Shown: positions 7,751 through 17,455, counted from the first letter of the stretch. The stretch is 64,000 nucleotides of DNA from Sphingobacterium corticibacterium (GCF_004208525.1 NZ_SGIT01000002.1:930001-994000); one strand, 5' to 3'. Numbers and translations: made by a program. Notes: generated from the sequence alone by a model not told the origin.

Positions 7751-10543
7751 TTATCGCTTAACCAGATTAAGGGCTGTATCGAAGGTATATGTTTTATTCT
7801 TTTTGGTTGGGATCTCGACCACTTTGCCGTTATAACGAAGCTTTAACGGCTTGCCTGCGTGTGACCGTACAGAGACCTGAGTCAATTTGTGATTGTCCCA
7901 AGCAAGGTCTATTTCAAAATTACCCCGCGCCTTTAGTCCGGATACTTTTCCCTGAGAAAGTTCTTCGGGCAAAGCCGGTAAGATATCGACAAAGGCGGTA
8001 TGGCTCTGGAGCAGCATCTCGCCAATACCTGCTGCACCACCAAAATTCCCATCAATCTGAAAAGGGGGATGTGCATCAAATAGGTTCGGATAAGATCCCC
8101 CGGCTTTACTTGCCGGACGCAGCAACATCTTGATCATCGTATACGTATGTTGAGCATCTTTCAGCCGGGCCCAGAAATTTATTTTCCAGGCTAAACTCCA
8201 GCCCGTACCGTCATCACCGCGCATACGCAAGGACTGTTTGGCGGCTTCCACCAACTCCGGCGTATCATCCGTGTTAATTTCATGGCCTGGATGTAAACCC
8301 CACAAATGCGACACATGTCGATGCTTATTATCGGGATCGTCGATATCTTCCATCCATTCTTGCAACTGCCCGTATCGACCAATTTGGTTTGGTGCGATCT
8401 GTGGCAACATCGTTTGGATCGAGTCCCGTAGCGCCGCATCTCTTCCCATCAGCTTAGCGGATTCGGTAAACACGCCAAACAGGGCACGGATGATTTGGTG
8501 ATCCATCGTTGGCCCTTTCACCACCCCACCGTTTTCCGGGGAATTAGAAGGTGTGCTGACCAACCACCCCGTTTTTTCATCCTTTACCAAAACATCTTTA
8601 AAGAAAAGCGTCGCTCCCTTAATGATATCATAATACGCCGCAATAATTTTGGGATCTTGATTAAATAAATAATGGTCCCAAAGATGGGTAACCAACCAAG
8701 CACCGCCAGTCGGCCATATGCCATGATTGGAATTGTTGATTGGAGCAGTTCCACGCCACACATCGGTGTTGTGGTGCAACACCCAACCCCGCGCATTATA
8801 ATATTGACGTGCTGTTTCTTCGCCGGCCTCGCTCAGCTCCCGAATCATCTGAAACAATGAATTATGCAGCTCACTGAGGTTAAGCATCTCCGTTGCCCAA
8901 TAATTCATCTCCAGGTTGATATTGGTGGTATACTTGCTCCCCCATGATGGCTCCAACCAAGGGTTCCATAATCCCTGCAAATTAGCAGGATGTGTCCCCT
9001 CGCGCGCACTCGCAATCTGTAGATAGCGTCCAAATTGTACATATAACGCAATTAAATCTGGATCCTCCGCAGATTCAAATCTTCGCAGTCTTTCGTCTGT
9101 CGGGATTGTGCGCTGTGCTTCTCCGCCTAAGTCTATGCTGAACCGGCTAAAGAGCTTATGATAGTCTTTCTCGTGCGCTTTAAGCAATTTCGAAAAAGAC
9201 TTTTTCTTTATCTTTTGATGGTGTGCTTGGGCGGATGTCAGGTAATCCGGATCTAGTGTTTTATAATCACCGTAATTCGTTGCTCCCGTGAGATATACAT
9301 CAGCCGTGTTGGCCCCTTGTACGTGCATTTGGCCGTCTTTTTCTTCAATCGTCCCACCGTCCAACTTGACGGTTAGAAACGATGTCCCTTCCAACGCACC
9401 TCCTTTGACGTGAACGGTCATGGCAAGGGTTTGTTCATCTACCTTCCACACCCGATGTTTTTCATGTTTCGTTTCCATCGCCAACGCGAACGAAACCTGC
9501 TCCGGCTTATCGGCTGTTAAGCGGATACCAATCATATTATCCGGATAACTCGCAAAATAAGTCCGGGAAAACCGGACATCTCCTCTTTTATAAGTTACTT
9601 CTGCAAGACCTGTTTCCAAATCCAAACTGCGTTCATATTGCTGGGATTCTCCGTCCCGAAAACGGAACTTCAAGCTCCCGAAAGGTTGGTAGGATGCTTG
9701 AAATGTGCCTACTTTGGGAGCATCCGAATCCTGAATCCAGTATTTCCATTCACCAACAATGGGGATAAACTTCCCAGCGGTATCTCTTAAACCGATCGGA
9801 TTGCTCGTATCCTTGTATCCAGAGATTCCACCTTTGCCCGCTAGGTTAATCACCTGCACTGCAATTACATTCTTTCCTTTCCGAAGGATTTCTTTTGGAA
9901 TCGTGTATAAACGCTTTGTTCCATCTCCCTGTTCATGACCTATCAAATGGCCATTAACATAGGTATAATCGTACTGTCGAACCCGATTCAAATCGAGCTC
10001 CCAATCACGATGTAAATCATCGACCGTTAACTCGAAAGCTGTCCGAAACCAAACGGCTCCGTCAAGCCCTTCCAGACCGACTTCTTCCCAACCTTCGTAA
10101 GAGGGGACCGGAATCGATACCCAATCGGTATCATCAAAATCGTACGTATATGCGCCATTCTTTTTCTTTCGCTCTTCGCCCACACGCTCCAGCCACGGGC
10201 CATTGTCTTCCGTCTGGCTTTTCACCCCCATGAATTCGTTCATCGCGAGTTCTTCCGCCTCGCGTTGCTTTCCCTGTTCTAACAAGAGCCGGATGGTATC
10301 CAGATATTGATATGCTCCTTTCTTATTATAATTCCGTGGCTGCCCTGTCCAAAGTGTTTCTTCGTTAAACTGCACTTCTTCTACTGTATCGCCGCCGAAT
10401 ATCATGGCACCCATCCGTCCATTTCCAATAGGTAAAGCTTCTTCCCATTCGCGAGCAGGCGTATTATACCATAGCCTGTTCTGCCCTTGCACCGTTATAG
10501 CACTTAGCCCATACAAAAAGAGAAAGAAAAATGTAAAGCGCAT
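7751..10543 (-). CDS. GH95 alpha-L-fucosidase/alpha-L-galactosidase with inserted beta-sandwich
   Basis: The 930-residue secreted enzyme has a signal peptide ending TVQGQ. The GH95 N-terminal beta-domain begins typically (LWYNTPAREWEEALPIGNGR, MGAMIFGGDTVEEVQFNEETLW) and resumes at about 285 (QPFGSLKFRF). Between about residues 110 and 285 is an extra beta-sandwich (WFRTAFEL, YVNGHLIGHEQGDG, KGKNVIAVQVINLAG) of the GH2/jelly-roll type. The (alpha/alpha)6 catalytic core shows YTTNINLEMNYWATEMLNL and FQIDGNFGGAAGIGEML, where GH95 active-site Asn and Asp residues lie. The family inverts alpha-L-fucosides or alpha-L-galactosides, both present in pectin and xyloglucan side chains. It lies 4 bp after the GH28 gene. 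Confidence 0.88.
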   Translation of the reverse strand: MRFTFFFLFLYGLSAITVQGQNRLWYNTPAREWEEALPIGNGRMGAMIFGGDTVEEVQFNEETLWTGQPRNYNKKGAYQYLDTIRLLLEQGKQREAEELAMNEFMGVKSQTEDNGPWLERVGEERKKKNGAYTYDFDDTDWVSIPVPSYEGWEEVGLEGLDGAVWFRTAFELTVDDLHRDWELDLNRVRQYDYTYVNGHLIGHEQGDGTKRLYTIPKEILRKGKNVIAVQVINLAGKGGISGYKDTSNPIGLRDTAGKFIPIVGEWKYWIQDSDAPKVGTFQASYQPFGSLKFRFRDGESQQYERSLDLETGLAEVTYKRGDVRFSRTYFASYPDNMIGIRLTADKPEQVSFALAMETKHEKHRVWKVDEQTLAMTVHVKGGALEGTSFLTVKLDGGTIEEKDGQMHVQGANTADVYLTGATNYGDYKTLDPDYLTSAQAHHQKIKKKSFSKLLKAHEKDYHKLFSRFSIDLGGEAQRTIPTDERLRRFESAEDPDLIALYVQFGRYLQIASAREGTHPANLQGLWNPWLEPSWGSKYTTNINLEMNYWATEMLNLSELHNSLFQMIRELSEAGEETARQYYNARGWVLHHNTDVWRGTAPINNSNHGIWPTGGAWLVTHLWDHYLFNQDPKIIAAYYDIIKGATLFFKDVLVKDEKTGWLVSTPSNSPENGGVVKGPTMDHQIIRALFGVFTESAKLMGRDAALRDSIQTMLPQIAPNQIGRYGQLQEWMEDIDDPDNKHRHVSHLWGLHPGHEINTDDTPELVEAAKQSLRMRGDDGTGWSLAWKINFWARLKDAQHTYTMIKMLLRPASKAGGSYPNLFDAHPPFQIDGNFGGAAGIGEMLLQSHTAFVDILPALPEELSQGKVSGLKARGNFEIDLAWDNHKLTQVSVRSHAGKPLKLRYNGKVVEIPTKKNKTYTFDTALNLVKR

Positions 10544-10547
10544 ATAA

Positions 10548-12131
10548 TTATTTCTTTTGTGCGTCGATGTTGTTCGTTAAAACAACAGCTGTTGTAGGAC
10601 CTACAACGGTATTTTGTACATTCATAAAATTATTCCCGTGCAGATAAATCCCCTTGTTTTCATCACCAACAAGTTCTAAGAACGTGTTGGTACCTACGCT
10701 AGGATAATTCTGTTGAATATTGGCGTGTTCTACATCTTCAAAGATTAACAATGGACGATCTGCTTTAGGTGTGTAGTTTTGTATACCGGTTAAATACAAG
10801 CCCTCCACATTTTTCGCCTTGATGAACGGTTCGTCTGCAATGGCCAACTGCACGTTATTAAAAGCTATGTTTTTTGCATTTTCGATCGAAAAGCCCGCTT
10901 TCACCTGCATGTTAATATTATTGAAACTGATATTTTCTATAGGTAACTCTACCAATCCGCGCACCAAACCTACGCGATTGGTTGTTCCAGCCATATCACT
11001 AATATGGATATTCTTGAATTGTGGTGTACGTTCGCTTACCGGTTCTGGATCTGTCTTAGCGTATTGGGTATCCATGACAATTGCTTGATCACGAATATTG
11101 CGCATCACGATATTACTTACGCGGATATTTTCAACCACGCCACCGCGACCGCGAGCTGTTTTTAGACGGATGCCCCGATCAGTACCATCAAATATACAAT
11201 TTGAAATAACGATATTCTTCACACCTCCTGACATCTCACTACCAATGACAACACCGCCATGCCCACGTAACATTGTACAATTGGTAATGGTATAGTTTTC
11301 AGCCGGGATATTGACTTTACGACCCGAGCGATCTTTACCCGATTTGATGGTGATACAATCATCTCCTACCGAGATATGGCAGTTGGCAATATGCACATTG
11401 CGACAAGACTCGGGGTTAATACCATCTGTATTTGGAGACGGCGGATTGTCAATCGTTACACCATCTATGGTCACGTTATCACAATACTGCGGATTCACTG
11501 TCCAAAATGGGGAATTCTGTATCTTGATGTCTTTGATTTGTACGTTTTCGCACCGAAGAAATTGAATAAATGGCGGGCGCAAGAAGCCACGCTCTACCCA
11601 GCCTGGCAAATCTGGTGCCAATACGTCTTTGTTTAACCGTTTAAATTCCGTTTGCCATTTCGTTTGCTCACCTTCTTTTTGATTTCGGATGGTTATTTCG
11701 GAATAACCCCACCATTTCTTTCCATGACCGTCAATCAACCCACGACCAACAATAGCGATGTTTTCCAGATCTGTTCCATAAATCAATGGAGAGAAGTTGG
11801 TCACTTCGGTACCTTCCCAACGCGATTCCACCATCGGTAAATAATGGTCAAAGTCGTCACTGAAATGCAGCTCTGCTCCAGCATCAATAAAAAGGGTGAT
11901 GTTACTTTTAAAGTGTATCGGTCCGGTAATATATTTCCCAGCAGGAAAATACACCGTTCCACCGCCCTTGCTCGCAGCAGCATCAATGGCTTTCGCAATA
12001 GCATTAGTGTTTAACCCAGTGCTATCATTGCTTCCGCCGTAGTCCAATACATTATAGAACTGTTGTGCCTGTACGGACATCCCCATCGTGGCTACAAACA
12101 GCCATAATACAATAATTCCTTGTTTTATCAT
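10548..12131 (-). CDS. Secreted GH28 polygalacturonase-family enzyme
   Basis: The 527-residue protein has a signal peptide (ending SVQAQ) and a right-handed beta-helix. The GH28 active-site motifs are all present: NTDGINPES (Asp about 236), SVGDDCITIKSG (Asp pair about 257-258), RGHGGVVIGSEMSG (His about 291), and RGIRLKTARGRGG in place of the usual R-I-K. GH28 enzymes hydrolyse galacturonosyl linkages in homogalacturonan, rhamnogalacturonan or xylogalacturonan; which one is not clear. The start ATG overlaps the stop of the upstream MGH1-like gene by 4 bp, showing tight translational coupling. The gene strengthens the pectin interpretation for this operon. Confidence 0.9.
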   Translation of the reverse strand: MIKQGIIVLWLFVATMGMSVQAQQFYNVLDYGGSNDSTGLNTNAIAKAIDAAASKGGGTVYFPAGKYITGPIHFKSNITLFIDAGAELHFSDDFDHYLPMVESRWEGTEVTNFSPLIYGTDLENIAIVGRGLIDGHGKKWWGYSEITIRNQKEGEQTKWQTEFKRLNKDVLAPDLPGWVERGFLRPPFIQFLRCENVQIKDIKIQNSPFWTVNPQYCDNVTIDGVTIDNPPSPNTDGINPESCRNVHIANCHISVGDDCITIKSGKDRSGRKVNIPAENYTITNCTMLRGHGGVVIGSEMSGGVKNIVISNCIFDGTDRGIRLKTARGRGGVVENIRVSNIVMRNIRDQAIVMDTQYAKTDPEPVSERTPQFKNIHISDMAGTTNRVGLVRGLVELPIENISFNNINMQVKAGFSIENAKNIAFNNVQLAIADEPFIKAKNVEGLYLTGIQNYTPKADRPLLIFEDVEHANIQQNYPSVGTNTFLELVGDENKGIYLHGNNFMNVQNTVVGPTTAVVLTNNIDAQKK

Positions 12132-13666
12132 TTCAAGTTAACTTTTATCGATTTTAATTTTTTTGATTTAGCGATACGTTTGTCGTCAACGTAGACGGTC
12201 AGTCCTTTTCCTTTTCCGTACTGCGTCCCATCTACATCCCAATAGATATCCACAGATTTGTTTTTATAAGGCACCCCCTGCAGCGTAAAATACGCCCATT
12301 GTTCTTGTGGAATAAGGGGCTTCAATTCGAAACTGTTGCCGAGCTGTGGCTTAAAGCCAATAAGGTCTTGAATGATAACATCCGCAAAAGTGGAGTGATT
12401 ATAGAATTTGCTACGCGGATTATCTCCTTTCAACCAAAATCCAGTCACCTCATCTTGGTATTCACCAATGTAGGCCTTGCCATCCATCACATGCGATGCC
12501 GCATATTGCTGCACAGCCTCATAAAAATCAGCTTTTGTAATTTGTTTTCCATGCTTATAATCCGCCAGGAAGTTAGCCATACCGCGAAGGGTCTGGCTGC
12601 TGGCAAATGGCCATATCGCGCCATCCCATTCACAACTATGTCCGGATCCGCGTGTCCGAAAAGTAGGTTCTCTGCGTTCAGCGGTTGTCAGACCCCACGG
12701 CGCCTTAAATCCAGCGGTATCGATCACTTGTGTCCAAGCTTCGGCATAGCCTCGTTGATCGGGTACGGCATGAAAACCCCAGGGGATAAACCCTATCGCC
12801 TCACGGGCGGAATGCAGTTCGCCGTTTTCTAAACGGGTTTTGAAGAACTGATCTTCTTTATCCCATAGGGAGTCCAACAGGAGGGCTTGTAGGCGTTCGG
12901 CTTTCACGTCGTAATTTCGCTTCAAGCTATCATTACCGGCCATCTCGGCTATAGTGGATAACGCACGAGCGTTTGCGTACATATAACTATTAATGGTCGG
13001 ACGTTGATTTTCTACGTGCCGTCCACCCGATACAGATTCTTCCATACCGTCTTTCACATCATGTTGCCAAAACATGCCACTTGGAAGTTGGCGCTCCTCT
13101 TCCCACTTCAAATAATCTTTATCTAGATCCTGCAGACGGTCAAGCAAATAAGTTTTGTCATCGTCCACCATATAATAGGCCAATAACGCATCCGGCACCC
13201 AGGAGCTGAACTGATGGAAGCGAGGTCTTTTTTCCCCTTCATCGGCATGGTACATAAAAAAGTCTACATACTCCTTCAGAAAATCGCTGTTCCGCAACCA
13301 TCTTCCTTCATAGATATGGTGGCCTAAAGCACAGCTGATAGAGTTGTATTTACCCGCGTGTGATACGGGCTCAATAAACTCGGTTACGATCGTTCCCAGC
13401 GGGGTTTCTTTAATGTGCTTTCGATAAGACCACCACCGAAAATAATAGGTTTCTTCTATGGCACTGTCCGGACAGGCAAACAGCGGGATGTTGTCTTTCA
13501 TCCACGTCGCCGAATTTTTATTGTCAATCTTGTTGATAACAGCTTCGTTATCCTGGCTGTTAAACTTGTCGACATACATATTGAGCTTGGCGTTCAAGTC
13601 TTCCTGGCCCGAGAGCGCACCGGGCAGGAGAAACAATAGCATACCTGCGAGTTTGTTTATTTTCAT
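12128..13666 (-). CDS. MGH1-like (alpha/alpha)6 glycoside hydrolase
   Basis: The 512-residue protein has a signal peptide (MKINKLAGMLLFLLPGALSG) and a six-hairpin toroid core. Characteristic segments are YYFRWWSYRKHI, ISCALGHHIYEGRWLRN, SGHSCEWDGAIWPFASSQT and FYNHSTFADVIIQDLIGF. These resemble the mannosylglycerate-hydrolase-1-like/GH63-related catalytic domain annotated in many Bacteroidota polysaccharide loci. Likely acidic catalytic residues are in the EWDGAIWP segment and near the C-terminal third, but I cannot assign them with certainty. The gene starts 20 bp after the preceding stop and its own stop overlaps the GH28 start. The substrate is unknown; co-location suggests a pectic or plant side-chain alpha-linkage. 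Confidence 0.65.
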   Translation of the reverse strand: MKINKLAGMLLFLLPGALSGQEDLNAKLNMYVDKFNSQDNEAVINKIDNKNSATWMKDNIPLFACPDSAIEETYYFRWWSYRKHIKETPLGTIVTEFIEPVSHAGKYNSISCALGHHIYEGRWLRNSDFLKEYVDFFMYHADEGEKRPRFHQFSSWVPDALLAYYMVDDDKTYLLDRLQDLDKDYLKWEEERQLPSGMFWQHDVKDGMEESVSGGRHVENQRPTINSYMYANARALSTIAEMAGNDSLKRNYDVKAERLQALLLDSLWDKEDQFFKTRLENGELHSAREAIGFIPWGFHAVPDQRGYAEAWTQVIDTAGFKAPWGLTTAERREPTFRTRGSGHSCEWDGAIWPFASSQTLRGMANFLADYKHGKQITKADFYEAVQQYAASHVMDGKAYIGEYQDEVTGFWLKGDNPRSKFYNHSTFADVIIQDLIGFKPQLGNSFELKPLIPQEQWAYFTLQGVPYKNKSVDIYWDVDGTQYGKGKGLTVYVDDKRIAKSKKLKSIKVNLK

Positions 13667-13686
13667 GAGCGTTGTTTGTTCTTCTG

Positions 13687-16437
13687 TTACAGTTTAGTTT
13701 CCTCATAATAACCGAAAAGGTCGTCCATATCGTCGCCTTGGTTATCGACATCCGCATTGTAGGCATGCTGCAGTTCGTCATCTGCAATAAAGCCTAGAAT
13801 CAGTGCTTCTCCCTTTGGTATTTTTAGTTCATTCTTTCCTTTTGGAAAGGAGTATGTGTGGATATCCAACATCGGCATATACTGTATTCGTAGCGCATTG
13901 CGGATCTTGGCTTCTGCTTGTCCATAATCATTGGCCGTCGCATCAATTTCTAATACCGGTTTCGGTGCAAAAACTTTATCCGTATTATTAAAATATCCAA
14001 CCAAAACCTTTACAGCTTGGTTACTTTCAAATTCCAGCGTCGTCCCATTCAGCTTTTGATCTTCCGAGTTGATCATGACCGCTTTCAATCCTTCCAATTC
14101 ATTTGCGAGATGTGTCACCACCAGTTCTTGATCTAAATGCAATTTTGCTCCTTTTTTCAAAACGGCGTATTGAACATCCGCCTTGACCGCAACTTCCTTT
14201 TCGTTAAGGAACATACGTTCTTGTTTAGGTTGACCTGCCGCAGACGCTATAGAATCTATTGCCTGCTGAAAGTTGTGCAGTTCGGTTTCAAAAACCGGCA
14301 ACATCTCCGTCCAATGTTTAAAAGTAGCATCGACTCCGCGCATTGGGATTTTACGTTGCTTCGTTTGCATGCTATTAGCGTATAAATAGCTATCCTTGGT
14401 CAATGCAGTCAATTTTTTGTAGGCGTCTACACTTTTCTCAAAATCGGGCAGTGCTTTCCGAAGGGATTCTACATCTTCCGTATACTTGTATTGCAATAGC
14501 TGAATCGCGGCTTTTACTTTGAAACTGTAGTGTTCGGCAAGGGCTTGGTGGATATAAACATCATTGATCAAACGCTGAAACTCCTCCTGATTTTTAGGTG
14601 CGGATTGCTGTATACCTTGTATTGCCTGTACAGCCTTGTTGGCATGGACAACAATCTCATCAGCCACACGCATGGGCGTTTCGCCAACATGCTGATCACC
14701 TTTAAACTGTTTTTCGGCATAGTCGATAATCATCTCCCCTTCGGGCGCTTCCGATTCGTACAGCAAGGTGAAAAGTCCGTAACGATAGGGGTTAATCAGT
14801 TGTGTCATCAGCATACCCAACGAGGAAGTCTGTCGGTTACCGTCCGTAATGCCAAAGCGCCGAAGAATTTTGGGTGATATTTCGCCGACTTCGTCCAGTG
14901 CTATAAGAAGATTTGTTGCATCTTTCTCCGAGAGTCCGTAATAGTTACTTAGCAGCGATGACCAGTAGATCTTTTCTTCGTTTTCGGGACGAGCAGCTTT
15001 CCATGCATAACGTGCCCAAGCTTTATACCACATCCAGTCCCTTTCCACCTGCAATAAGCGTTCGTCTGTCTTATCAGCAGTATAGGGCCAGTCCCAATAA
15101 GATGCTTGTGGGTATAGGTGAAGACCATTAGAAAAATGGATATCGTGCATCGACTTCACCGATTTTTGTATAAAATCGGGTGCGGCGTAACGAAACGGCT
15201 CGAGATTCGCCAGAATATGTACGTTCTGTATATGCACGGTACCGATACTTCCTAGGGTCTGATGTAATTCTGCCCATTTTCCACGCGTTTCGTACGTGGT
15301 CAGTGCCTCTCCGTTAAATTTAGCCGCCGTATACAAGTTCTTATAGATCGGTAATGCAGCTTTCATCACCGCTGGCGCATCCGTATCATGCGCACGCAAA
15401 ATAATAGGGGGTTCTAGCTCGCTATGGATGGCACGCAGACCATCTTTTACGCCCGGAATAATCGTTTTTGTAAACCAATCAATATCATCTTGCCCAACAC
15501 CTTCCATGGCTTCTCCTAAAGTAACCAGCAGTCCAACATTGGGATATTTCTCTACAAATGCTGCAATGGATTTACGGGTATAATCCGAAATTAATGGTGT
15601 TATAATGCGGTTTCTTTCTTGTGTTTTCAGACCGTGTTTATGGGCAAAGGGCTCAGGCAACAAAATATTGTAGAACATCTGAATAACCCAGATTCCACGT
15701 TTGTTCGCTTCTTCTGTCAGAAAACGATAGATTTCTTCATTCTTTGCAAATGTTTTCTCGTCGACTTCTAGCGCATAAGGATAATCCTTTAATTTCACCA
15801 GAGAGGAAAAGGGATGTCCGTTCCATAGATACAAACTATTGTATCTGTTTTCGAGCATCATGTCTAAATATTGTATCCAAAGTTCTTTATCATAGAACCA
15901 GGGAAACAAGTCTTCCGTATAAGGGTATTCGTATACATCACGGCCTGGTAGATATTCCGTTTTCTGCAAACCGATAGCCGTACCACGGAGCACCATCTCC
16001 GGTGCGTCCGTATAGGAAACAGGTTTATTTTCGTAAAATGCGTTTTTTAGGACTTCCTCGCATCCATATAGCAGACCTGTTTCATCTTTCCCTACGATAA
16101 TCAACGGAGATACAGCGTCTTTTCTGTAAACAACAAACGATTCGTTGGCTTTCAGGCTTTGCAATAACGTCGCCGGCACAAACTTTTCCCAGTGTCCTGA
16201 TGTCCCAAGCAGTCCGAGTATAACATCATCTTTTTGTAGGGAAGCCTCTGCAAAATGAAATACGGCAGATGGCTGACCTATAGCAGCCACCATTTTATCT
16301 ACCGCATATTGCAAGCGCTGTTCATTGGTTACCGCCTCTCGGGCATAGAGGACACGGAGAGGCCTAGCAATTACATCGGTCCACCCCGCCAGTCCGCATA
16401 AGCAAAGCACTAAAATATACTTAAAAAAAATCTTCAT
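13687..16437 (-). CDS. Large secreted glycosidase-like protein with GH67-type N-terminal domain
   Basis: I chose ATG 16437 because it starts a good signal peptide (MKIFFKYILVLCLCGLAG); the frame extends 11 codons further upstream without one. The product is about 916 residues. The first ~130 residues (YAVDKMVAAIGQPS through LIIVGKDETGLLYGCEEVL) look like the accessory domain of GH20/GH67/GH115-type enzymes. A barrel-like region follows (WIQYLDMMLENRYNSLYLWN, GLLVTLGEAMEGVGQDDIDW, ILRAHDTDAPAVM), then a long helical C-terminal part. This suggests an alpha-glucuronidase-like or related hydrolase, but I cannot place it in a known GH family. It is the first gene of the operon, so it is read from the inverted-repeat-bearing promoter region. 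Confidence 0.55.
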   Translation of the reverse strand: MKIFFKYILVLCLCGLAGWTDVIARPLRVLYAREAVTNEQRLQYAVDKMVAAIGQPSAVFHFAEASLQKDDVILGLLGTSGHWEKFVPATLLQSLKANESFVVYRKDAVSPLIIVGKDETGLLYGCEEVLKNAFYENKPVSYTDAPEMVLRGTAIGLQKTEYLPGRDVYEYPYTEDLFPWFYDKELWIQYLDMMLENRYNSLYLWNGHPFSSLVKLKDYPYALEVDEKTFAKNEEIYRFLTEEANKRGIWVIQMFYNILLPEPFAHKHGLKTQERNRIITPLISDYTRKSIAAFVEKYPNVGLLVTLGEAMEGVGQDDIDWFTKTIIPGVKDGLRAIHSELEPPIILRAHDTDAPAVMKAALPIYKNLYTAAKFNGEALTTYETRGKWAELHQTLGSIGTVHIQNVHILANLEPFRYAAPDFIQKSVKSMHDIHFSNGLHLYPQASYWDWPYTADKTDERLLQVERDWMWYKAWARYAWKAARPENEEKIYWSSLLSNYYGLSEKDATNLLIALDEVGEISPKILRRFGITDGNRQTSSLGMLMTQLINPYRYGLFTLLYESEAPEGEMIIDYAEKQFKGDQHVGETPMRVADEIVVHANKAVQAIQGIQQSAPKNQEEFQRLINDVYIHQALAEHYSFKVKAAIQLLQYKYTEDVESLRKALPDFEKSVDAYKKLTALTKDSYLYANSMQTKQRKIPMRGVDATFKHWTEMLPVFETELHNFQQAIDSIASAAGQPKQERMFLNEKEVAVKADVQYAVLKKGAKLHLDQELVVTHLANELEGLKAVMINSEDQKLNGTTLEFESNQAVKVLVGYFNNTDKVFAPKPVLEIDATANDYGQAEAKIRNALRIQYMPMLDIHTYSFPKGKNELKIPKGEALILGFIADDELQHAYNADVDNQGDDMDDLFGYYEETKL

Positions 16438-16767
16438 CGTCTTATTCTCTATTGTGTTTAATTCCATCATTTTATAGACGGGAATAATCTAAACACAAAC
16501 GCCCGTCTATATGGGTTATCCAAAACAACAATTAAAAATGGTATTTTTCCTCTGTATAATTATCTTATTATTACACAATATTATCATCACAACCTTTTAT
16601 AACACGTAAGTTACATAGAAAAGAAGCAAAAATACTACAGTAAACACATTAAAATTAACCGCTTCCTGACGTATATTTTTTTATTTTTTTGCAAATCCCT
16701 TATTTATTTTCCAACTTTAACTTTTCCATCTAAGGATGGTAATATATTTTTAGTTATTTCAAAACTT
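16438..16767. promoter_or_regulatory. Divergent intergenic region with 10-bp perfect inverted repeat
   Basis: This 330-bp gene-free region separates the minus-strand glycosidase operon from the plus-strand coiled-coil protein. TATAGACGGG (16473-16482) and CCCGTCTATA (16502-16511) form a perfect inverted repeat with a 19-nt spacer, 36-74 bp upstream of the operon's first start codon. The position fits an operator or a 5' hairpin for the glycosidase operon. The remaining sequence is AT-rich, and I see no clear -33/-7 pair on either strand. Confidence 0.45.
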
Positions 16768-17364
16768 ATGTTTAAAAAACTCTTGTTTTTCGCTTTTATC
16801 GTATCGTCAACTACTCTTTTCGGACAAAATAAACGGATGTTGCCGTATGCCATTCAAGAAGGAACGTTGAATGAACAATTCAATAATCTTATTAACCTGT
16901 CCAGATCGCAGGATGTAGATTTTAAACTTATTCGAAAAACAAATCTGGAAATCATACGGAAAAATGTATTGGATTCCATCTCACTTTACCAAAAAGAAAT
17001 CACCACACTCAAGACAAATTCTTCTTCGTCGACAGGCACCATCAACACGTTGCGGGATTCGGTAACCACATTGGATGCCGCATTACAAGCGGAGCAACAT
17101 AAAACGAATAGCATTTCTTTTCTCGGCATCGATTTTTCAAAAGGGTCGTACCATACGGTGGTGTGGAGCATTATAATCGTTTTCATATTGGCATTCTTGG
17201 TAACACTAGCTTCTTTTAGAAAAGCAAAAGTGGATACAGACGAGCACAAGAAAACGGCAGAACAACTACAGGAAGAACTACAAACATTACGCAAGAAATC
17301 GTTGGAAAAAGAACAGCAACTAAAACGACAATTGCTCGACGAACAGATGAAGCGGAACTCATAA
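16768..17364 (+). CDS. Secreted/membrane coiled-coil protein of unknown function
   Basis: The 198-residue product has a signal peptide (MFKKLLFFAFIVSSTTLFGQ). A helical region follows at about 30-115 (NLEIIRKNVLDSISLYQKEI; TLRDSVTTLDAALQAEQH), then one membrane helix at about 132-148 (VVWSIIIVFILAFLVTLAS). The C-terminal tail is a strongly charged coiled coil (EELQTLRKKSLEKEQQLKRQ). Proteins with this build in Sphingobacteriaceae are sometimes annotated as tRNA methyltransferases, but nothing here resembles a methyltransferase and I do not accept that label. The topology puts the coiled-coil tail on the cytoplasmic side. It appears monocistronic, ended by a strong terminator. Confidence 0.75.
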   Translation: MFKKLLFFAFIVSSTTLFGQNKRMLPYAIQEGTLNEQFNNLINLSRSQDVDFKLIRKTNLEIIRKNVLDSISLYQKEITTLKTNSSSSTGTINTLRDSVTTLDAALQAEQHKTNSISFLGIDFSKGSYHTVVWSIIIVFILAFLVTLASFRKAKVDTDEHKKTAEQLQEELQTLRKKSLEKEQQLKRQLLDEQMKRNS

Positions 17365-17419
17365 TACCGCTTCTCCGCAACTATTTTTCAATGAGCTCGC
17401 TGTTGTAGGCCTGCTTCTT

Positions 17420-17455
17420 AAAATGAGGTATAAAAAATATACCTCATTTTTTATA
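17420..17455 (+). terminator. Rho-independent terminator after the coiled-coil protein
   Basis: AAAATGAGGTATA (17420-17432) and TATACCTCATTTT (17438-17450) form a perfect 13-bp stem around a five-A loop, followed by further T residues. It lies 55 bp after the stop codon. The symmetric A/T flanks would allow it to work in both directions. Confidence 0.88.
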
